Shown one piece after another: positions 10,222-20,964 of a DNA stretch of 64,000 nucleotides; position 1 is the stretch's first letter, and the number at the start of each line of letters is the position of its first letter. The translations under genes were made by a program, and so were the position numbers. The notes under the pieces were generated by a model. The model worked only from the letters and a program-made list of their open reading frames with translations, was not told the DNA's origin and did no database searches. Source of the stretch: Diadophis punctatus similis (Eukaryota > Chordata > Lepidosauria > Squamata > Dipsadidae); assembly GCA_023053685.1 (NCBI GenBank), contig JALIGW010000003.1, positions 140,675,008 through 140,739,007 of the forward strand, read 5' to 3'.

Positions 10222-10470
10222 AGCCGAGGTGGCGCAGCAGTTAGAGTGCAGTACTGCAGGCTACTTTAGCTGACTGGGATCAGCAGTTCAGCTGTTCAAA
10301 TCTCACCGGCTCAGGGTTGACTCAGCCTTCCATCCTTCCGAGGTAGGTAAAATGAGGACCCAGATTGTTGGGGGCAATATAAATATACATTGCTTAATGG
10401 TGTAAACCGCTTAGAGAGTGCTTGCACTATGAGGCGGTATATAAGTCTCACTAATAAATAAATAAATAAA
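10222..10470 (+). mobile_element. Sauria SINE, full length
   Basis: Head GCCGAGGTGGCGCAGCAG is tRNA-derived with an A-box; GTTCAAATCTCACCGG is the B-box; CTTCCATCCTTCCGAGG is the Sauria core; the 3' end TAAACCGCTTAGAGAGTG is the BovB-like tail. It ends in (AATA)n rather than the GCTATT units of other copies. RNA polymerase III boxes are recognisable. Confidence 0.9.
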
Positions 10471-10474
10471 GTTT

Positions 10475-11088
10475 CAGATGCTCACTAGAATGGTAGTTAA
10501 GAATTACATTTCTCTTTCATTCTACCTAGTGTTCCTTTCAATTGTTGCACCACAGATCTGAAAAACCCAACCATACTCCCAATAGAAAGACCATTTAGAA
10601 GAACTACAGCTTTAGACCTAAGTGCTTTCTGACGGTAGGGTAATAAATTCACATGTTCAAAAAAACTTGATTTGCCCAAAATATCCATATAGAGAATCCT
10701 TTTCCTTCTGGGGAAAACTACATTGAAGTAAGAACAACTGCTTTGTGGATCAAGAGTTATGCCAGTAGTAACAGTTGTGGCTTGCAGCTAGTATTTATTC
10801 ACCCATGCTTTTCTTTAGGATCAAGAATTCAGTCTTATTTTTATTCTTCTCCGGAGATCTATGATATAATTCCAAGCTAAACAGCATGACATTTATGTGA
10901 TATATTGCATGTAGAAAATACAACAAATCTTTTTCTGCTGGTTTAAATTTGCTTGCCGCGGCTTTGTGAGTCTGAGAGATTTTTTTTAAAAAAAAGGAAA
11001 GACAGAGCTAAATAATTCATAGTATTTATGAAACTCTTCTTTTTCCAATGAACCTGGTGGTGTCAGACAATTGCCAATGCATCTTTGG
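10475..11088. other. No recognised feature
   Basis: AT-rich, no clear repeat or gene signal. Confidence 0.55.
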
Positions 11089-11342
<254 letters not shown>

Positions 11343-11344
11343 AC

Positions 11345-11860
11345 CATATCAATCTAGGTGGGCAATGAGTAAGGTTGGGAAGACAACGTGGGGGGGGGGA
11401 ATCTCACAACGGATCCTGATATCCATGTGATTCTCTGCCCTAGAGGAGGCCCCAGAAGCTTTTAGATGGCCTTTTGGAGGGATATTTTTATTATTATTTT
11501 CAGGTCAGTTGCCAAATATGTATGCATTTTTTTTTTGCATGTGTGAAACACAGGGATTGAGCCCCCAACCGTGCATTAAATGTCACAATAGCTTTGTGTA
11601 AATCTTTTTCAGTTGAGTAAAGGCTTTTTTTTAGTTGTGGTGCCCATCTGTGAAATGTTCTCCTTGGAGAGGCATTTTTATAGGTTTGTATTTTATGTTT
11701 TTAATTTTGTACCATCTAGAGAACTCTGGTTATTGGATAGTCTTAAAAGTGTCAGAAATAAACAAATATTTTTTTTTAAATGGAAAGTGTTAACAACATT
11801 TTGATTTGGTGTTTGCTTACCTGACAAGAACCTCATGCAGGTGTGGGTCTGTATGCATGT
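11345..11860. other. No recognised feature
   Basis: No repeat family or coding signal recognised. G9 and T10 homopolymers occur. Confidence 0.5.
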
Positions 11861-12102
11861 AGCAATAGCAATAGCACTTAGACTTATATACCGCTTCACA
11901 GTGCTTTACGGCCCTCTCTAAGCAGTTTACAGAGTCAGCATATTTCCCCCAACAATCTGGGTCCTCATTTTACCGACCTCAGAAGGATGGAAGGCTGAGT
12001 CAACCTTGAGCCGGTGAGATTTGAACAGCTGAACTGCTGAACTAGCAGTCAGCTGAAGTAGCCTGCAGTGCTGCACTCTAACCACTGTGCCACCTCGGCT
12101 CC
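11861..12102 (-). mobile_element. Sauria SINE, full length
   Basis: Minus strand: head GAGCCGAGGTGGCACAGTGG near 12100, B-box GTTCAAATCTCACCGG, tail GCACTGTGAAGCGGTATATA ending in CTATTGCTATTGCT at 11861. Little diverged from the other copies. Confidence 0.9.
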
Positions 12103-12463
12103 TGTAGGCCAAATACAGGTCACATCTTAAAATCCTTAATAAGACACTGAGCATGGAGATCTGAAAAGATGCTCTGAGTGTATTCCGGTGAACTTGATTA
12201 TATCCTAATGGTGATAAGAAAGCTCAGTCTTACCAATGTCAAAGAAACCAATCAGGTGGGGAAAAAACCCCCAAGCATCAAGTCACTGATGCTCAATGAA
12301 TTATTCTATACATGCCCAAGAGACTACAGGTAGTTCTTGATTTAAAACAGTTCATTTAGTGACAGTTTGAAGTTACAATGGCACTAAAAAAAGTGATTTA
12401 TGACCATTTTTCACAATTACAACCGTTGTAGCCTTCCCATGGTCAGGTGCTATACATTTGGAT

Positions 12464-12636
12464 CAGTAGTGGGTTCTAAAACCCTTTACTACCGGTTCGC
12501 GCGTGCACAACACTTCTGCGCATGCGCAAGAGCTTCTGCGCATGCGCAGAAGCGTCCCGGGTGGGTGGATGGAGCCTCCCGCCACCGGTGCTACTGGTTC
12601 TTAGAACCGGGCCGAACCGGGAGCAACCCACCACTG
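12464..12636. mobile_element. hAT MITE, family A
   Basis: Ends CAGTAGTGGGTTC and GAGCAACCCACCACTG; exact duplication ATTTGGAT at 12456-12463 and 12637-12644. It carries two TGCGCATGCGCA palindromes 20 bp apart. Inserted in the relic at 12327-13575. Confidence 0.95.
12517..12548. promoter_or_regulatory. Tandem pair of NRF1-type palindromes
   Basis: Perfect TGCGCATGCGCA at 12517-12528 and again at 12537-12548, within a hAT MITE. The pair is about two helical turns apart. Confidence 0.5.
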
Positions 12637-12753
12637 ATTTGGATGCTTGGCAACTGGTTCACATTTATGATGGTTGCATGTCCCAGAGTCATGTGATCCC
12701 CTCCTGCAACCTTCTGACGAGCAAAGGCAATGGGGCAACCAGATTCACTAAAC

Positions 12754-13418
12754 CAGTGCTTCTCAATTATTTTCTGTTACGCCCCCCCTAGGAAGAAGTA
12801 AACATTTTGCGCTCCCCCAACTCTCCGATCTGGGCCCCAATGGAATTTTGGTGTTAATATTTATTATTTTACTTATTATAAGCTGCAAGCAAACTATTGG
12901 CTGGGGAAGGTTGCTCTACCCACTTACCTGAGAGTAAGTCACACTGAACTCAGTGGAGCCTGTTTTCGGTTAGGCAGGCATAGGCTATCGTGTTTAGGGC
13001 CCTCTTTTGACACGGGGCCAGGCCAGCTTAATCAAGCCGATGTTTTGAGGTTGCCGGCCTAGCCCATAAGCGCAGCCTCTGCCAGGCACTCACAGCGAAT
13101 GGTGTGGAAGGAGGCTTTAGGGTGCCGTTTGAAGCTTTCGCCCAGCTGCAGAGGATGTTCCTCCTTCTCCAGCAGCAGTTTCGCCACGCCGTTCATGGCT
13201 ACTGTGGCACCCGTCGAGAACAACAAGAACCCATGCAGCCGCCCCGCCCTGCCTGGCCGCCTTCTGTTCCGGGCTCGGAGCAGCGTGCAACTGGGAAAAC
13301 ACTCCCTGTCCGCGGGAATCGATTGAGAGCGACCATGTTCCCCGGGGTCACACGCGCTCCCCCTAGCATCGCTCCATGCCCCCCCAGGGGGGCGCACCCC
13401 ACTATTTGAGAAACACTG
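12754..13418 (-). mobile_element. hAT non-autonomous element, family B with non-transposase interior
   Basis: The ends CAGTGCTTCTCAATTATTTT and TATTTGAGAAACACTG match family B in reverse. Exact duplication CACTAAAC lies at 12746-12753 and 13419-13426. The roughly 480-bp middle is shared with 40845-41521 but not with the transposase-bearing copy at 4732-5297. It includes a stretch like CACTGAACTCAGTGGAGCC, familiar from other squamate repeats. Open frames on the minus strand (13059-13421) have no recognised domain. Confidence 0.92.
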
Positions 13419-13583
13419 CACTAAACAACCATGTTACTAATTTTACAACTGTGGTGATTCACTTAACAAATTCAGCAAGAAAAGACATAAAATGGGGCAA
13501 AACTCACTTAACAAATTTCTCACTTAACAGCATAAATTTTGGGTTCCATTGTGGTCATAAGTTGAGGACTACCTGCATATAGT

Positions 13584-14218
13584 ACTAGTGTAGCTTTAAA
13601 AAAAATCCTACCCAACTATTTAGTGTGAGAGAAAAAAGGTCTGGTTGAAAGCAATCAATGAATTTGCAAGGCTGAATTAGAAACATCTCTCTCTATATAT
13701 ATCTGTCTCATATCCCAATCATCTAATCACTGTGATCATAATTTGCATAAGCAGGTAGTCCAGGTTAAGGATGGCCCACTGATAATTTCTCGAGGGCAGG
13801 AATTCTAAACTTACATAACGTTTTTGAAAGCCTCTGGTTAAATGTGAACAATCACAGCTTGACCCAAGGTACAAGTGACACCTACGCTGGACCTACACAT
13901 TCCAACGAGGAAGGAAGTCTTGAAGCTTGCTGTAAATTGCTCTGGTTTATGCAAATTACACACCCACAATATTAAGACAAGCCAAAAAGCAACCCAAAAG
14001 GCAGCTCCCTGCTCCCAAAACATGAAGGAAGTCATCTTAAAATAGAGCTGAGTCAAAGGTCATAGTTCAGTCTAATTTCAGCCTAAGTGATATAATATGT
14101 TTTCTAAATAAAGACCAGGGAAGGAAGGAAGGAAGGATTTACAATTAATGTTTGTTTTCATCCCCCCCCCCCCAAGCAAATGCTGAAAACACAGGTCACA
14201 AATTTGTGGGTATTGATG
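13584..14218. other. No recognised feature
   Basis: Includes short GGAA and C12 runs (14121-14175) but no mobile element or gene that I can recognise. Confidence 0.5.
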
Positions 14219-14230
14219 TTATTTACCATT

Positions 14231-14512
14231 TATTTATTTTTATTTATTTATTTATTTGTCAAACATGTATAGGATAGTAGTAGTTTGTATAAACATAAGT
14301 AAAAAGTAACGATAAAAGAGGACAGTAGGACAGGGACGGTAGGCACAGTGGTGTGCTTATGCACGCCCCTTACAGACCTCTTAGAAATGGGGAGAGGTCT
14401 ACTGTAGACAGTCTAAGGTTAAAGTTTTTGGGGTTTGGGGAAGAAACCACAGAGTCAGGTAGTGCATTCCAGGCATTGAACACTCTGTTGCTGAAGTCCT
14501 ATTTTCTGCAGT
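14231..14512 (-). mobile_element. CR1-like LINE 3' end, partner of the U6 chimera
   Basis: The minus strand begins CTGCAGAAAATAGGACTTCA, aligning with the LINE copies at 43376 and 32567, and keeps the peptide segment for AWNALPDSVV in altered form. The 3' UTR has GGGGCGTGCATAAGC, and the tail is (TAAA)n. Same family as 31090-32850 and 43344-43682. Confidence 0.85.
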
Positions 14513-14593
14513 AAAAAAATATGGAACGCGTCACGAATTTGCGTGTCATCCTTGCACAGGGGCCATGCTAATCTTCTCTGCATCGTTCCAATT
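14513..14593 (-). pseudogene. U6 snRNA, 5'-truncated pseudogene
   Basis: The minus strand reads AATTGGAACGATGCAGAGAA, then GATTAGCATGGCCCCTG, CAAGGATGACACGCAAATTC, and GCGTTCCATATTTTTTT. This covers U6 from roughly nucleotide 29 to the terminal U run. I see three substitutions against the vertebrate U6 I remember (GATGCAG, CTGTGCAAGG, GTGACGCG). The 5' stem-loop and ACAUAUAC-type region are missing, and no snRNA promoter (PSE/TATA) is visible upstream, so it is not an active gene. Its 3' end is fused to a LINE. Confidence 0.93.
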
Positions 14594-14604
14594 TATTTAC
14601 CATT

Positions 14605-15060
14605 CATGATACTGGGGAAAAATTGGCACTCTATGAAACTGTACCCCGCTGTAACAGCAGGGTAAGAAAATAGCTTGCAACTGAAAATAAGGGGAAACAT
14701 CCCTTTTAGAAAATAGAGTTTACAGTATTAACATTGACATGGTAATCGTAAGTGAAGTCTTTTTCATCTACTATCCCTCTTTCTCCCTTTTGGGGGTTAA
14801 GTGATTTATAGCTCATATGCACCCTAGTATTTGCCAATGATAGCAACTACGAAGGGTGGTACTATTACACTGTGTCTTTTTTTCTTAGGTTTCACACACT
14901 GATTCCTTTGATTGATTTTCTAACTTCAGAAAAATATATTTATGTAAAAGCAGTTGGATTCGTTTTGTTCCTACATTGTAATAAATGTGGCTCAAAGATC
15001 AAGAAAAGTCATACAACACTAAGACAAGATCGTCTTTCCTTCCAAGGCTGATACCAATGG
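14605..15060. other. No recognised feature
   Basis: No repeat, RNA or coding signal recognised. Confidence 0.5.
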
Positions 15061-15068
15061 CCCTGGGA

Positions 15069-15410
15069 CAGAGGTGGGTTTTAGCAGGTTCTGACCAGTT
15101 CTGGAGAACCGGTAGCGGAAATTTTGAGTAGTTCGGAGAACCGGTAAATACCACCTCTGACTGGCCCTGCCCCCATCTATTCTCTGCCTCCTGAGTCCCA
15201 CCTGATCGGGAGGGAATGTGGATTTTGCAGTAACCTTCCCCTGGAGTGGGGAGGGAATGGAGATTTTACAGTATCCTTCCCCTGCTATGCCCACCAAGCC
15301 TCTGTGGAGTCTCTGTGGAGTGGGCGGAATACAAATGCAACTAATAAAGCCACGCCCACCAAGCCACGCCCACAGAAATGATAGTAAAAAAAAATTGGAT
15401 CCCACCACTG
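15069..15410. mobile_element. hAT MITE, family A variant
   Basis: Ends CAGAGGTGGGTTTTAGCAGG and GGATCCCACCACTG; exact duplication CCCTGGGA at 15061-15068 and 15411-15418. The interior has GGAGAACCGGTA repeats and CCACGCCCACCAAGCCACGC units in place of the NRF1-type palindrome. Confidence 0.93.
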
Positions 15411-15418
15411 CCCTGGGA

Positions 15419-15952
15419 GTTGTTGTTTCTTTAAAAGTCAGGATGGTACTTTGTGCCAGAAACTTGAATCCTCACCCCTTTATAATCGTGTGCGATGTTG
15501 ATACACATACAATAGGGTGGGACTCTAATTAGCCTGCTGCAACCACCATTTTTTTTTAAAAAAAATCTCACTGCAGATATCCCTGGATGAAAGTCCTTTT
15601 TTCCCCACTTGCACAGTTCAGGCTCCAAAGAGATTTTCATCCTTTATTAGGCCCTCTCAACTTTGAGGCTTGTAGAATCAATCTGCCTAATTCCTGGTGT
15701 CTCTTTTTAATTTTGTAAGACAGACAGGTGCTCATGCATCAAAGAAGGAGCTGGAGACTTAAACTTCATTTTGCACATGCATATATACACAAAACACAAG
15801 TTTGAGTCATCAGCTCTTTTTTTTTTTACAAAATAAAAATAGCAATGGCTACTGCCAATTCCAGTTTTGGAGGTGTGCTCACCTGCTCAGCCAAGAATAC
15901 CCATTAAATCCTCAAATCTTCACACTTGCCTAGCTCCCACAAAATGGAATGG
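15419..15952. other. No recognised feature
   Basis: No gene or repeat recognised apart from short poly-A/T runs. Confidence 0.5.
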
Positions 15953-16233
15953 GACAACTTGCCGCAGCCAACTCACCACGGTCAATTCACCACGGCCAAC
16001 TTGCCATGGCACAACTCACTGCAGGACAATTCAACAATTCAATTTAATTATTTAAAATAATTTTAAAAATATTTTAATTTTTGTCATTCACATTTAATTT
16101 TGTCCTTCCTTTAGCATCCTCTCTTTAATGATTCTATCGGATGATTTCTTAGATACTAGTGTAACTCTTATCCCGTGGCGAGTTATCCTGTGGCAAGTTG
16201 GCTGTGGCGAGTTGGCCATGGTGAGTTGGACCT
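15953..16233. mobile_element. Long-inverted-repeat element with internal sub-repeats, family unknown
   Basis: Left arm (about 15953-16027) and right arm (about 16171-16233) are reverse complements built from degenerate 13-15 bp units of the form CCAACTYGCCRYGG. The loop is AT-rich. It looks like a MITE with terminal sub-repeats. I see no convincing target duplication and do not recognise the family. Confidence 0.65.
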
Positions 16234-17070
16234 GGCAGCTTGTTGTAGACCTTCTAGAAAATGTGGGTGTCCTTGGCCTATCCTATGAAAAGCAATTTAT
16301 AGCCTCTGTCTAAAATCATGGCTTCTTGTGACTTTCATCCATGTTTTAGTGTGAACATTTGACATGGGGGACATCCATGAACATGGAGTTTGGTACAGCC
16401 TGAATCTCTGACTGCACATAAGGACTGAGGACCCAGGAAGTCTCTATGGCTACAGCACTAGGAGCACATTCATTTTGTAGCTGAATCTATGCTGTTATAT
16501 AGATGGAAGATAAGTTGTGCATTATCGATGGCAGGGCTGAGGTATGGCCTGAAGCTTTTTTTGGGGGGGGCACACTTTCTCCTTGGGATCAGGCAATTCC
16601 ACAAGAGGGACTAAAATTCCAAGCCACAAGAGATTAAAAATTAATCTTCTGGATATGTGTGAATATATGATGAGAAGCAAAAAAAGCAAAAGTTTCAGAA
16701 CTATCTCTGGGAAAAAATGGCTGAAGAGCCAAGAAGAAACTCTTCTTTAAAGTTCATGATAACTTGAGATCTCTATACAGGGGAGGACTAAATATCTCAA
16801 ATGTTAAAATTTGGCAGCAGAATATTCAGATTTTCTCTCTAAGCTACCTATGCCAATGCTGCTGAAGTTGACAGTACTTGAAAATTGCTACCATCTGTTG
16901 GTTACACTATTGCCAAAAGGAGATAGTGATTACTATTTGGCTCCAAGAAGATGACTGTTCATCACAACGTAAAAAATCTATCATGCTGGCCATCAGCTAC
17001 TATCATATTTCATGGCTTCTACAGCTAGCAAACAAAGCATGCGAGCAAGCAAGCAAGCAGCAGTTTAATG
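16234..17070. other. No recognised feature
   Basis: Nothing supportable beyond a G8 run near 16563. Confidence 0.5.
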
Positions 17071-17072
17071 TG

Positions 17073-17136
<64 letters not shown>

Positions 17137-17185
17137 CTGGCTGGGTGGCTGGGTGGCTGGGTGTGGGTGTGGGTGTTTGTGGGTG
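17071..17185. repeat. (GT)n with degenerate GGCTGGGT extension
   Basis: GT dinucleotides to about 17134, then GGCTGGGT and GGGTGT variants to 17185. Confidence 0.95.
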
Positions 17186-18654
17186 CATGAGAGAGGAAGA
17201 GAACATTCAGAATTTACCACTTTATCTGAAGTGATGGTATGTTTTCTGGTTTGGCTGACTGGGACTTCTGGAATTAATAATCTCAGCGTATCTAGAAGGC
17301 ACCAAATGGGAAAAGGCTTCTTTTATGATATTACAGTGGGCAATGAACCTTCAGGTCTCAATCCTGTTTGTCAGTTGTATTCTGAGCTTAAGAATGCAAA
17401 GTATTTTCGAACCTTCATAGCCTCCGATTACTTTTATCTTTTCAGGCCCCACCCAGGCCCTAACCACAGTGAACCTCAGCCCAATCTTAACCCCAATTTC
17501 CAGCATGGAATCAATGCTTCATGTTATTCTGGGTCAAGACTCTGCAAATCTTTCTGAAGGGGTGGTTCAAAATGCTTAGCAATATCTACTAAGCCAAGTA
17601 AGCATCTCTTTTCCAAGTTTGTACTGCCGCTTTGTATCCTGCTGGCTGTCTTCATAGACATCGCTAGGAATGGCTTACAAAGCTACAGCACAAATCTTGA
17701 AGAAATCTAGGGTTGCTTTCACATTTTGAAGAGAGAGATTTGTACATGACAAAGCACCACTTCTGAATGATCCACATAGCCTACTATAATATGTTTTCCA
17801 TTCTCTTCTCTGCAATCCTTTGACAACCAACAAGTCATAAAGACAGAAAGCGCCAATAGAAGAGAATACAGGTAGCTCAGAGCTGAACTGTGGTGTCACT
17901 TTACCTAGTCAGGTAATGTAAGGTCTCCAAGCAACAATCACGCTCGGAAAGAACCAAGGACTCCAGAAGAAGAAGAAGAAATGGATTATGATATCACTGA
18001 GGGCACTTATTATTTACCTTCATGATTCATGTTGTTACTCTACAATACCAATCACTACCATTAGCACCCCGGCATAACAAAAGCTCTTAATTGAACGTGG
18101 AGATTAAGTCCCAACTTGTACATAGTAGTTGTTCTTATCTCAAAGAGGGATTTCACCTCATCGCAGAGAGAGAGAGAGATTCTCCTTTGCCTGTGGGTTT
18201 ACTTTCTTAAGCCTTCTTGTAGAAATGCATATTTCAAGATGATTATTGTAGAGATGTAGGTGGAAGCGCAGCGCTCATAATCTATGAGTGAGATAATTTA
18301 GTCTTAATAGAAATATTGTAGAGTGTTACTGAGCTGAGTAAAGAAGCATTCTTGCTTCTGCAAGGACCTCTTTAAAACGTGGGGGTTGCCTGCACAAGGA
18401 GTAGAAACATCAGCTAGAAGTTGGGCAAGTAGCCCAGATTCCATTTAAACTCTTGGTATAGTGGTTATTGCCTCACTGAACCAATGTTTTTCAAGCCATC
18501 TGCTTCCAAAATCATCTCTATTTTTCATCAAGGGCCATATCTCATGAGAGAACACATGACTGCCCAGCCAAAATCCAAGTTTATTTCCTCTTTATGAGGA
18601 GCTGAAAAAGTTCCATTTGTGGCTGAATGCCTGGGAAAATGGTGGTGAAGAAAG
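17186..18654. other. No recognised feature
   Basis: About 1.47 kb without mobile elements or coding regions I recognise. A short GA run lies at 18164-18178. Confidence 0.5.
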
Positions 18655-18748
18655 CATGGCCTTCCAGATGTTGCTGGGTTCCCACTCCCAGCATGTTGGG
18701 TCATCTGGCCAGAGAAGCTGGGAACGGTAATGCTGCAACATCTGGTAA
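18655..18748. mobile_element. Palindromic MITE relic
   Basis: CCAGATGTTGCTGGGTTCCCACTCCCAGCAT on the left half is answered by AACGGTAATGCTGCAACATCTGG on the right. The arrangement is of the 'attractive palindrome' MITE type, with no clear target duplication. (Left motif quoted in parts: CCAGATGTTGCTGG, CCCACTCCCAGCAT.). Confidence 0.55.
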
Positions 18749-19370
18749 GTCAAAAGAAAGCTAGCCCTGATAAGAAGACAGGTACCGGTAGACAGAGGAC
18801 AGACTCAATATCAAGCAACTCTATGTTCATGAATCTTTTCCATCACCAGAGCTTTTCAATATAGCATTTTGCTTACAGTCAGCACTTTTTTTTCCACACA
18901 GTGATAATGCACTTGGATAAATTTGGATCAAATGGCACTGCTCCAGGAAATCCAAGGCTACTTTCCAGTGGAATTTTCTTGTAACCCTACACTGGTCTTT
19001 ACAAAAAATATACCTTTTGCAAACATATAATGGTGGAACAGTCAAAACACAGAACTAGTTGTAGTGTATACCAGAATTATCCTCCTGCTCACAGGAGAAA
19101 TATGCCTGGATGGTTGATTTATTGCAGAGGGAACTAACAAAGCCTATAGATTAGACAGAAATGTACCAACTGTGCTTGTCAAAATACACTCACTCAGAGC
19201 TTGCTGCCAGATACCTTTTGAAGCAATAGCCTTTTTGTATGTTTCTATAAGCTTGTTTGGCTTTCTTTTTTCCATCTTGACAAAATTATGCTTAAGTAAT
19301 CAATAAAACTTGGCAGCGGTGCAGTATTGCAAATATTCCCCTTAACCTACTCTTCAAAAACAATGCTTGC
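18749..19370. other. No recognised feature
   Basis: No repeat or gene recognised. Confidence 0.5.
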
Positions 19371-19373
19371 TGT

Positions 19374-19781
<408 letters not shown>

Positions 19782-19835
19782 GGTCTTTGGTTATTCGGGT
19801 TTTCTCCCGCGTGAAATTGGAAGTATCTTTGCAAC

Positions 19836-19866
19836 GTTTCGACGAAGTCCCATTCGTCATCATCAG
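19836..19866 (-). ncRNA. Hammerhead-like core in left Penelope terminal repeat
   Basis: The minus strand reads CTGATGA, a hairpin GACGAA-TGGGAC-TTCGTC, then GAAACG. CUGAUGA and GAAA are the two conserved strands of hammerhead ribozymes, and Penelope terminal repeats are known to carry such ribozymes. An extra U separates CUGAUGA from stem II and I cannot identify the cleavage strand, so activity is doubtful. Confidence 0.5.
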
Positions 19867-20055
19867 GCTGGAGTCTTCAGCTTGCTGCTTCTAGGAGCAA
19901 TGTGAGATTGCAGCTGTTTCTTCCTTTTAACTGCCACTGGGGGTTTGAACTGATAGGGTGGGAGCTTGGCTGTGTTCTGATTGGGTGGAGGTGTGTTCTG
20001 ATTTGTTGGGGGCTTGGCTGTGCTCTGATTGGATGGGGGGTTGGCTGTGCTATGA

Positions 20056-20964
20056 TTGGCTGGGGTGTCAGTTTGCTTCATGTATGGAATGGAGGGGTTT
20101 AGAGTGGCTAAAGATGCAGCTATGGTCTGGCTTCTGGTTTGTGGCCGTGCCTTTGGAATCCAAAAACTGGACAACTTCCTCATACACCTCAACAGCCTAC
20201 ACCCCAAAATACAGTTCACCATGGAAACAGAAGCTAACAACCAACTTCCCTTCCTGGATGTCTTAGTCTACAAGAAATCCAATGGCTCCCTAGGACACAC
20301 CATCTACCAGAAGAAAACCCACACTAACCGCTATCTGCACGCACTCTCACACCACCACCCAGCACAGATCAACTCCGTAGCCAAGACACTCATCTCCAGA
20401 ACAAAACGCCTAGCTGACGAACAACACCTAAAAACCGAACTAAATACTCTCACTAACGTACTAGTATCCAATGGATTCCAAAGAAATAAGATCACCAACC
20501 TAATCCAAAAAGAAACCCCCACTAAAATCCAAGACAGAGAACAAGAAAACGGCAAAGCCCTCCTACCATACATAAAAGGAACCACAGACAGAATCAGCAA
20601 GATCCTCCACAAACACAACATCAAGACAGCATTCTGCACAAACCGAAAAATATCCACCATCCTAAGAAACCCCAAAGACAAAATTGAGTTAGAAAATCAA
20701 GGAGTATATGAAATCCCATGCACCGCCTGCCCCACCACATACATTGGACAAACCAACAGAAGAATAAGTGCACGCATTGAAGAACACAAGAACTCAGTCA
20801 AAAAAGAGGAACCAACTTCTTCCTTGGTCCAACATCTTAAAGCCACAGGACATGAAATTAACTTTAAAAAGACCAGAACTATCGCCAAAACTGAACATTT
20901 TAACAACAGAATAATCAGAGAAGCCATTGAGATAGAGAAACGCCCACAAAGCATGAATAAATGA
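20056..20964 (+). CDS. Penelope-like RT C-terminus plus GIY-YIG endonuclease
   Basis: The 302-codon open frame has no internal stops. From about residue 33 it is element coding sequence: LNSLHPKIQFTMETE and NNQLPFLDVLV are the late reverse-transcriptase/thumb motifs of Penelope proteins. A basic linker follows, then the GIY-YIG nuclease: GVY at 216-218, the IPCTAC cysteine pair at 222 and 225, TYIG at 228-231, catalytic Arg in NRRISARIEEH (234-244), and Glu in REAIEIEK (288-295). All expected nuclease residues appear present. The catalytic RT core is missing, and residues 1-32 are translated from the inverted terminal repeat (the same peptide can be read on the minus strand of the right arm), so the annotated ATG is not a natural start. 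Confidence 0.85.
   Translation: MAGVSVCFMYGMEGFRVAKDAAMVWLLVCGRAFGIQKLDNFLIHLNSLHPKIQFTMETEANNQLPFLDVLVYKKSNGSLGHTIYQKKTHTNRYLHALSHHHPAQINSVAKTLISRTKRLADEQHLKTELNTLTNVLVSNGFQRNKITNLIQKETPTKIQDREQENGKALLPYIKGTTDRISKILHKHNIKTAFCTNRKISTILRNPKDKIELENQGVYEIPCTACPTTYIGQTNRRISARIEEHKNSVKKEEPTSSLVQHLKATGHEINFKKTRTIAKTEHFNNRIIREAIEIEKRPQSMNK

Larger units (their letters stand above)
12327..13575. mobile_element. DNA transposon relic split by two hATs
   Basis: Terminal inverted repeats CAGGTAGTTCTTGATTTA (12327) and TAAGTTGAGGACTACCTG (ends 13575) bound non-coding sequence in three pieces: 12327-12463, 12637-12753 and 13419-13575. Between them sit two hAT elements, each with a perfect 8-bp duplication of the host sequence. 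A fragment of the same family lies at 62758-62880. No secure target duplication for the outer element, so its superfamily is open. Confidence 0.8.
14219..14604 (-). mobile_element. U6 snRNA-LINE chimeric retrotransposition product
   Basis: A 12-bp direct repeat, TTATTTACCATT, flanks the unit (14219-14230 and 14593-14604). On the minus strand a truncated U6 snRNA (from 14593) is joined head-to-tail to the 3' part of a CR1-like LINE, which ends in (TAAA)n next to the other duplication. One duplication around both parts means that they were inserted together. Template switching from LINE RNA to U6 RNA during target-primed reverse transcription is the known mechanism for U6-L1 chimeras in mammals. 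Confidence 0.85.

Noticed and set aside
10222..10470. Functional tRNA gene
   Set aside because: A/B boxes belong to a SINE head; no cloverleaf or CCA-end context, and many similar copies exist.
13059..13421. 120-codon minus-strand frame as a possible gene
   Set aside because: Entirely inside a hAT element with perfect 8-bp duplications; the matching copy at 40845-41521 does not keep the same frame.
14121..14175. GGAA and C-run as a regulatory site
   Set aside because: Short low-complexity runs with no supporting context.
20056..20151. Natural N-terminus of the Penelope protein
   Set aside because: These codons lie in the inverted terminal repeat and are not element coding sequence.
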